From positions 1 through 9,748 of the forward strand of contig ONIK01000079.1 in assembly GCA_900317865.1 (NCBI GenBank): DNA of 9,748 nt. Reading direction: 5' to 3'. The translations under genes and the position numbers were made by a program. The notes below the pieces were generated by a model that worked only from the letters and a program-made list of their open reading frames with translations, did no database searches and was not told the origin of the DNA. This DNA comes from an uncultured Methanobrevibacter sp. GTDB taxonomy: Archaea; Methanobacteriota; Methanobacteria; Methanobacteriales; Methanobacteriaceae. The first letter of the stretch is position 1. Each line of letters starts with the position of its first letter. Shown here piece after piece: positions 7,274 through 9,748 of the stretch.

Positions 7274-8470
7274 TCATTTCAGACCATTTACGAGAAAATC
7301 AATTAGATTTTGATGAATAATTCCTTCTTGTGAAAAATCAAATTTGTCTGTGGAAATCACATATTTTGGATAGTTGTCCTTAACTTTTAATAATGGTCTG
7401 AATTCCCTATTGAATGTATCTTCTGAAGCTAAAGAATATGTTACTTGAATGTAGATTTTATGTTTGTGTTTTTTAGCTATAAAATCAATTTCAAAATCAC
7501 CTATTTTACCAATTGTTACATAATAACCTTTTCTTAAAAGTTCAATATACACAATATTTTCCATTGTCCTTGAAATATTCGTTAAGTTCCTGCCATTGAA
7601 AACCTGATTAAATCCATGATCTACAACATAATATTTTTCATGAATCTTTAAAATCTCTTTTCCTTCAACATTTTCTCTTTGAACTTTTTTTATTAAAAGA
7701 GAATTAGAAAAATAATTAATATAATTGTAAATTGTTTTTGGAGCAATTTTAACATTTTCCTCTTGCTTCAAATAATCTGAAATGCTTTTAGCTGAAAATG
7801 TCTTACCTACATTATCCATTAAAAATATAATCAACCTTTCTAAAATATTTACATCCCTTATTTGGTATCTTGAGATTAAATCATTGTATAATATTGAATT
7901 AAATAAGTCATGCAAGTATTTGAGTTTATCTTCATTATTCAAACTGAATAACTGTGGAAATCCACCATATTCCACATATTCATTGAATAATTCATCAGAT
8001 GAGGATTGGTTTTTATAATCAAGAAATTCCTTAAATGAAAATGGATACATTTTTATTTCAAAGTATCTACCTGTTAGGTGGGTCGCCAGTTCACCAGATA
8101 ATAATTTTGAATTAGACCCAGTTATATAAATATCACAGTCCCAATCGACCCTACATGCATTTATTGACTTTTCCCAGCCATCAACATTTTGTATTTCATC
8201 AAAAAACAAATAAACTTTGCCGTTAATATTTTCGATGAGACGTTCAATTAATAAGTCAAGTTCACGGGCATTGCTCACATTTCGATATTTTGCCGATTCA
8301 AAATTAATTAGTATAATGTTATTTTCATCAATTCCCCTATTAATTAATTTTTCTTTGATTAATCCTAACATATATGATTTACCGCATCTTCTAATCCCAG
8401 TAATCACTTTAATTAATTCGTTATCAATCAAAGGAATAATCTGATTTAAATACAAATCTCTCTTAACCAT
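7274..8470 (-). CDS. AAA+ ATPase with C-terminal DUF4143 domain
   Basis: The 398 residues match the widespread archaeal/bacterial AAA_14-DUF4143 family, whose cellular job is poorly known. Visible features: Walker A GIRRCGKS (25-32), Walker B VYLFFDE (86-92), sensor ITGSNSKLLS (116-125), LTGRY (132-136) with the family's PFSFKEFLDY (143-152), and YVEYGGFPQ (165-173). A winged-helix-like section follows (about 205-285, including AKSISDYL and TIYNYINY). The C-terminal domain has E304 and GDFEIDFI...IYIQVT (324-344), the PD-(D/E)XK-nuclease-like core typical of DUF4143, with Gln where active nucleases usually have Glu. It is cytosolic, near full family length, and has its own promoter with a nearly leaderless ATG. 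Neighbours give no functional hint; such genes occur as scattered paralogues in methanogens. Confidence 0.9.
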   Translation of the reverse strand: MVKRDLYLNQIIPLIDNELIKVITGIRRCGKSYMLGLIKEKLINRGIDENNIILINFESAKYRNVSNARELDLLIERLIENINGKVYLFFDEIQNVDGWEKSINACRVDWDCDIYITGSNSKLLSGELATHLTGRYFEIKMYPFSFKEFLDYKNQSSSDELFNEYVEYGGFPQLFSLNNEDKLKYLHDLFNSILYNDLISRYQIRDVNILERLIIFLMDNVGKTFSAKSISDYLKQEENVKIAPKTIYNYINYFSNSLLIKKVQRENVEGKEILKIHEKYYVVDHGFNQVFNGRNLTNISRTMENIVYIELLRKGYYVTIGKIGDFEIDFIAKKHKHKIYIQVTYSLASEDTFNREFRPLLKVKDNYPKYVISTDKFDFSQEGIIHQNLIDFLVNGLK

Positions 8471-8490
8471 ACTAATATATATTAAATAAT

Positions 8491-8502
8491 TAAATATATA
8501 AG
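8491..8502 (-). promoter_or_regulatory. TATA box of the ATPase gene
   Basis: On the minus strand CTTATATATTTA is centred about 27 bp before ATG 8470, so transcription should start at or very near the start codon. No Shine-Dalgarno is visible, in line with a leaderless message. Confidence 0.55.
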
Positions 8503-8548
8503 TTTAACTTTTTTTAAAATTAAAAAAGTTTTAGTTATAAGTTAAACT
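8501..8548. repeat. 10-bp inverted repeat upstream of the ATPase promoter
   Basis: AGTTTAACTT (8501-8510) and AAGTTAAACT (8539-8548) are perfect reverse complements separated by 28 bp, directly adjoining the TATA box of the ATPase gene. This could be a paired regulator site, but the local sequence is so AT-rich that chance is a serious alternative. Between this element and 8663 I see no gene or other signal. Confidence 0.3.
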
Positions 8549-8663
8549 TTTTAGCCTAGTGAATGATTTAAACACATCACCCCCATCCCAAAAAACCAGC
8601 AGCATACACAAATATATTAGTATTTTATAATTAGATATTTTATCTTAAAACTATTTATAATTT

Positions 8664-8720
8664 ATTATTTTTAAAAATAAAGATTGTTTTTAGAATATAA
8701 AATTATTTTTAGAATAGAAT
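8664..8720. repeat. Three-unit 19-bp tandem repeat
   Basis: Three units start at 8664, 8683 and 8702. Units 2 and 3 agree at 16 of 19 positions (core ATT-R-TTTTTAGAATA). Unit 1 is more degenerate (13 of 19 against unit 2). The array ends 35 bp before the strong TATA box at 8755-8765. A 19-bp period keeps the sites near the same helix face, as iterated regulator sites do. AT-richness weakens the case. Confidence 0.4.
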
Positions 8721-8754
8721 ATTGCTTTAATTTAGTAATAAGTAATGGATAAAA

Positions 8755-8765
8755 CTTTTATATAC
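8755..8765 (+). promoter_or_regulatory. TATA box for a small RNA
   Basis: CTTTTATATAC is one of the best archaeal TATA boxes in the window, yet no plus-strand gene follows it. Predicted transcription start is near 8785, exactly where RNA-like structure begins. Confidence 0.5.
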
Positions 8766-8784
8766 TTTGATGTTCATAATATCA

Positions 8785-8880
8785 TATAACATCTTAGGAT
8801 GTTTTGGCAGACGCAATGTCGACAAATTAATATGCATGTTGAATGAGGATGCGTAAAAATTTGTTAACAAATTTATTCTT
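8785..8880 (+). ncRNA. Candidate structured small RNA
   Basis: Behind the TATA box lie consecutive complementary segments. AACATC/GATGTT (8788-8793 with 8798-8803) forms a 6-bp hairpin with loop TTAG. ACGCA/TGCGT (8811-8815 with 8850-8854) encloses CGACA/TGTTG (8820-8824 with 8837-8841, one G-U pair). A perfect 18-bp palindrome AAATTTGTTAACAAATTT (8857-8874) is followed by a T-rich stretch and could end the transcript. GC content rises above the surrounding sequence. I see no tRNA features, no C/D boxes and no convincing reading frame, so this is an unassigned RNA. The palindrome may also terminate the oxidoreductase gene, whose stop lies 25 bp away on the other strand. Evidence is structural only. 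Confidence 0.4.
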
Positions 8881-8898
8881 ATTCAAATTTTAAAATTA

Positions 8899-9519
8899 TT
8901 AAATTGTATTTTTTCCTATTTTTTTAGCTTTTAGAGCATAATTTTTACGATTTTTTAATATAAGTTCTTTATGATATGTGGTTTCATCAAATATGTACAT
9001 GTTTGTTTTTTCAGTCTTTCCGGCCATACGATCTTCTACGAATATTGTCTTTAATGCTTTTAGTTTTCCATCATGATTTAATTCATCATAATTGCTTCCA
9101 GCACTGATTAAAAAATTAGTCTCTTTCATTATTTTCATGGCGGATTTACTTCCATTTTCATGATCATATTTGAATCCTTTAGTGAACACTCTTGCGAAGT
9201 ATCCAACTAATTTTGCAGGTGCATCCATCCAAAATAATGGAAATATGAATGTTAAAATATCTGCATTGTTGATTCTTTCCTGTTCAAGAAGCACATCTTC
9301 AGCTAAAGGGCATGGAATATTATTATTTTCTCTTAAATATTCTTCTTCAGTTATATCTGAATTAAAATTAGATCCATATAAATCTGTGATTGTGTATGAG
9401 ATATTTATTTCTTCCAATCCATCAATATATCCCTGTTTAATGGTATTTGTGATTGATTTTTCACTAGGATGACAATATACTATATGCACTTTAGGAGTTC
9501 TATTTAACATATTATCCAT
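8899..9519 (-). CDS. Flavodoxin-fold NAD(P)H oxidoreductase (NQO1/KefF-like)
   Basis: The 206-residue cytosolic flavoprotein belongs to the flavodoxin_2 family, which uses FMN or FAD to pass electrons from NAD(P)H to quinones or other acceptors. Key signs: a beta-strand and loop VHIVYCHPSEKS (11-22, phosphate-binding loop) and the diagnostic block FPLFWMDAPAKLVGYFARVF (93-112) running into TKGFKY, equivalent to P-L-Y-W-x-x-x-P-A-x-L-K-G-W-x-D-R-V-F in relatives. A later ISAGSNYDELNHDG (138-151) corresponds to the second flavin-contact loop. Length is normal. Methanogens use such proteins in redox balance or oxidative-stress defence; the exact acceptor cannot be told. ATG 9519 follows promoter copy 3; a second ATG three codons later (9510) is a possible alternative start. 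No Shine-Dalgarno is seen. Confidence 0.88.
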   Translation of the reverse strand: MDNMLNRTPKVHIVYCHPSEKSITNTIKQGYIDGLEEINISYTITDLYGSNFNSDITEEEYLRENNNIPCPLAEDVLLEQERINNADILTFIFPLFWMDAPAKLVGYFARVFTKGFKYDHENGSKSAMKIMKETNFLISAGSNYDELNHDGKLKALKTIFVEDRMAGKTEKTNMYIFDETTYHKELILKNRKNYALKAKKIGKNTI

Positions 9520-9541
9520 TTAAAAAGTTATTAAAATAATT

Positions 9542-9590
9542 TTTGCCAGTATACTATACAAAATATAATGTACTTTTAGCTCCTACACTA
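9542..9590 (-). promoter_or_regulatory. Shared promoter-operator module, copy 3 (oxidoreductase gene)
   Basis: This copy begins 23 bp before the oxidoreductase ATG and has all parts intact: TTTGCC, the near-palindrome GTATACTATAC (9549-9559), the TATA-like ATTATATTTTG on the minus strand (9569-9559) and the outer block CTTTTAGCTCCTACACTA. With the TATA-like centre at about 9565, start of transcription should be near 9540. That leaves the palindrome between the two, where a bound protein would block polymerase recruitment. Confidence 0.65.
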
Positions 9591-9643
9591 ATAATTATTG
9601 ATTTTATAATACTTAAAAAAACCCACAATTATGTCTAAAAATA

Positions 9644-9675
9644 AAATTTGGAAATAAATTATACTTCCCAAATTT
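9644..9675 (-). terminator. Candidate terminator hairpin of a gene entering from the right edge
   Basis: AAATTTGG (9644-9651) and CCAAATTT (9668-9675) form a perfect 8-bp inverted repeat with a 16-nt spacer. On the minus strand it is followed within a few bases by TATTTTT. It lies 7 bp beyond the stop codon at 9683-9685 of the partial frame at the right edge. Confidence 0.35.
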
Positions 9676-9682
9676 CAATATT

Positions 9683-9748
9683 TTACATTAATGAAAAAGT
9701 TTTTATTGGCACGAATATTACATTATCAACTTTTTCAATAGTTTTTGT
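9683..9748 (-). CDS. Possible C-terminal end of a gene running off the right edge
   Basis: Read from the right edge on the minus strand, one frame is open for 21 codons, TKTIEKVDNVIFVPIKTFSL-M, then TAA. The other two minus frames stop earlier. The residue mix looks coding, and a hairpin with a T-run follows the stop. The stretch is too short for any family call, and a chance open frame is possible. Confidence 0.3.
   Translation of the reverse strand, partial: TKTIEKVDNVIFVPIKTFSLM

Noticed and set aside
8799..8846. A 15-codon frame (MFWQTQCRQINMHVE) inside the candidate small RNA
   Set aside because: It overlaps the paired RNA segments, has no family resemblance and no properly spaced ribosome binding site. 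A second 14-codon frame from 8849 was rejected for the same reasons.
5948..9590. The three 50-bp modules as a CRISPR array or insertion-sequence ends
   Set aside because: Spacing is irregular and over a kilobase, all copies share one orientation upstream of genes, and there is no transposase or terminal inverted repeat.
9691..9741. A 16-codon plus-strand frame starting MKKFLLARIL
   Set aside because: It ends at a stop before the edge, has no promoter or ribosome binding site and no recognisable content.

Overview
The window looks like a piece of a Methanobrevibacter-type (Methanobacteriales) archaeal genome. It is very AT-rich. The promoters I can see are archaeal TATA boxes about 25 bp before short or absent leaders, and ends of transcription look like T-runs or hairpins. 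The gene content is a large nonribosomal peptide synthetase (NRPS) next to a MATE exporter relic, a PAP2 phosphatase, an AAA+/DUF4143 ATPase and a flavodoxin-fold NAD(P)H oxidoreductase. From memory, NRPS genes, one of them beside a MATE gene, were reported in Methanobrevibacter ruminantium. The genus call is inference from these traits, not a database match.

Left third (1-4102). The terminal C-A-PCP-TE module of an NRPS enters from the left edge, so its true start is outside the window. It is followed by a GC-rich hairpin and a broken minus-strand gene of unknown function (frameshift plus in-frame stop).

Middle (4103-7190). A plus-strand MATE transporter gene lacks its first three to four membrane helices but carries four extra C-terminal helices. 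It converges on a short relic of a PAP2-phosphatase gene, which lies just downstream of the intact PAP2 gene on the minus strand. Both relic and intact gene keep the same upstream module, so the relic is best read as a tandem gene copy that lost its middle.

Right third (7191-9748). A minus-strand AAA+/DUF4143 ATPase gene with its own TATA box is followed by an AT-rich gap of 428 bp. That gap holds a three-unit 19-bp repeat, a strong plus-strand TATA box and a likely structured small RNA of about 95 nt. Then come a minus-strand flavodoxin-fold oxidoreductase and, at the right edge, the probable last codons of another minus-strand gene.

The most notable pattern is a promoter-operator module of about 50 bp. 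It occurs three times, always in the same orientation and always just upstream of a minus-strand gene (PAP2 relic, PAP2, oxidoreductase). It has a near-palindrome GTATA-C-TATAC placed between the TATA-like element and the predicted transcription start. This suggests a small regulon controlled by an unidentified repressor. The NRPS could make a peptide, and a MATE protein would be a logical exporter, but the exporter here seems crippled.
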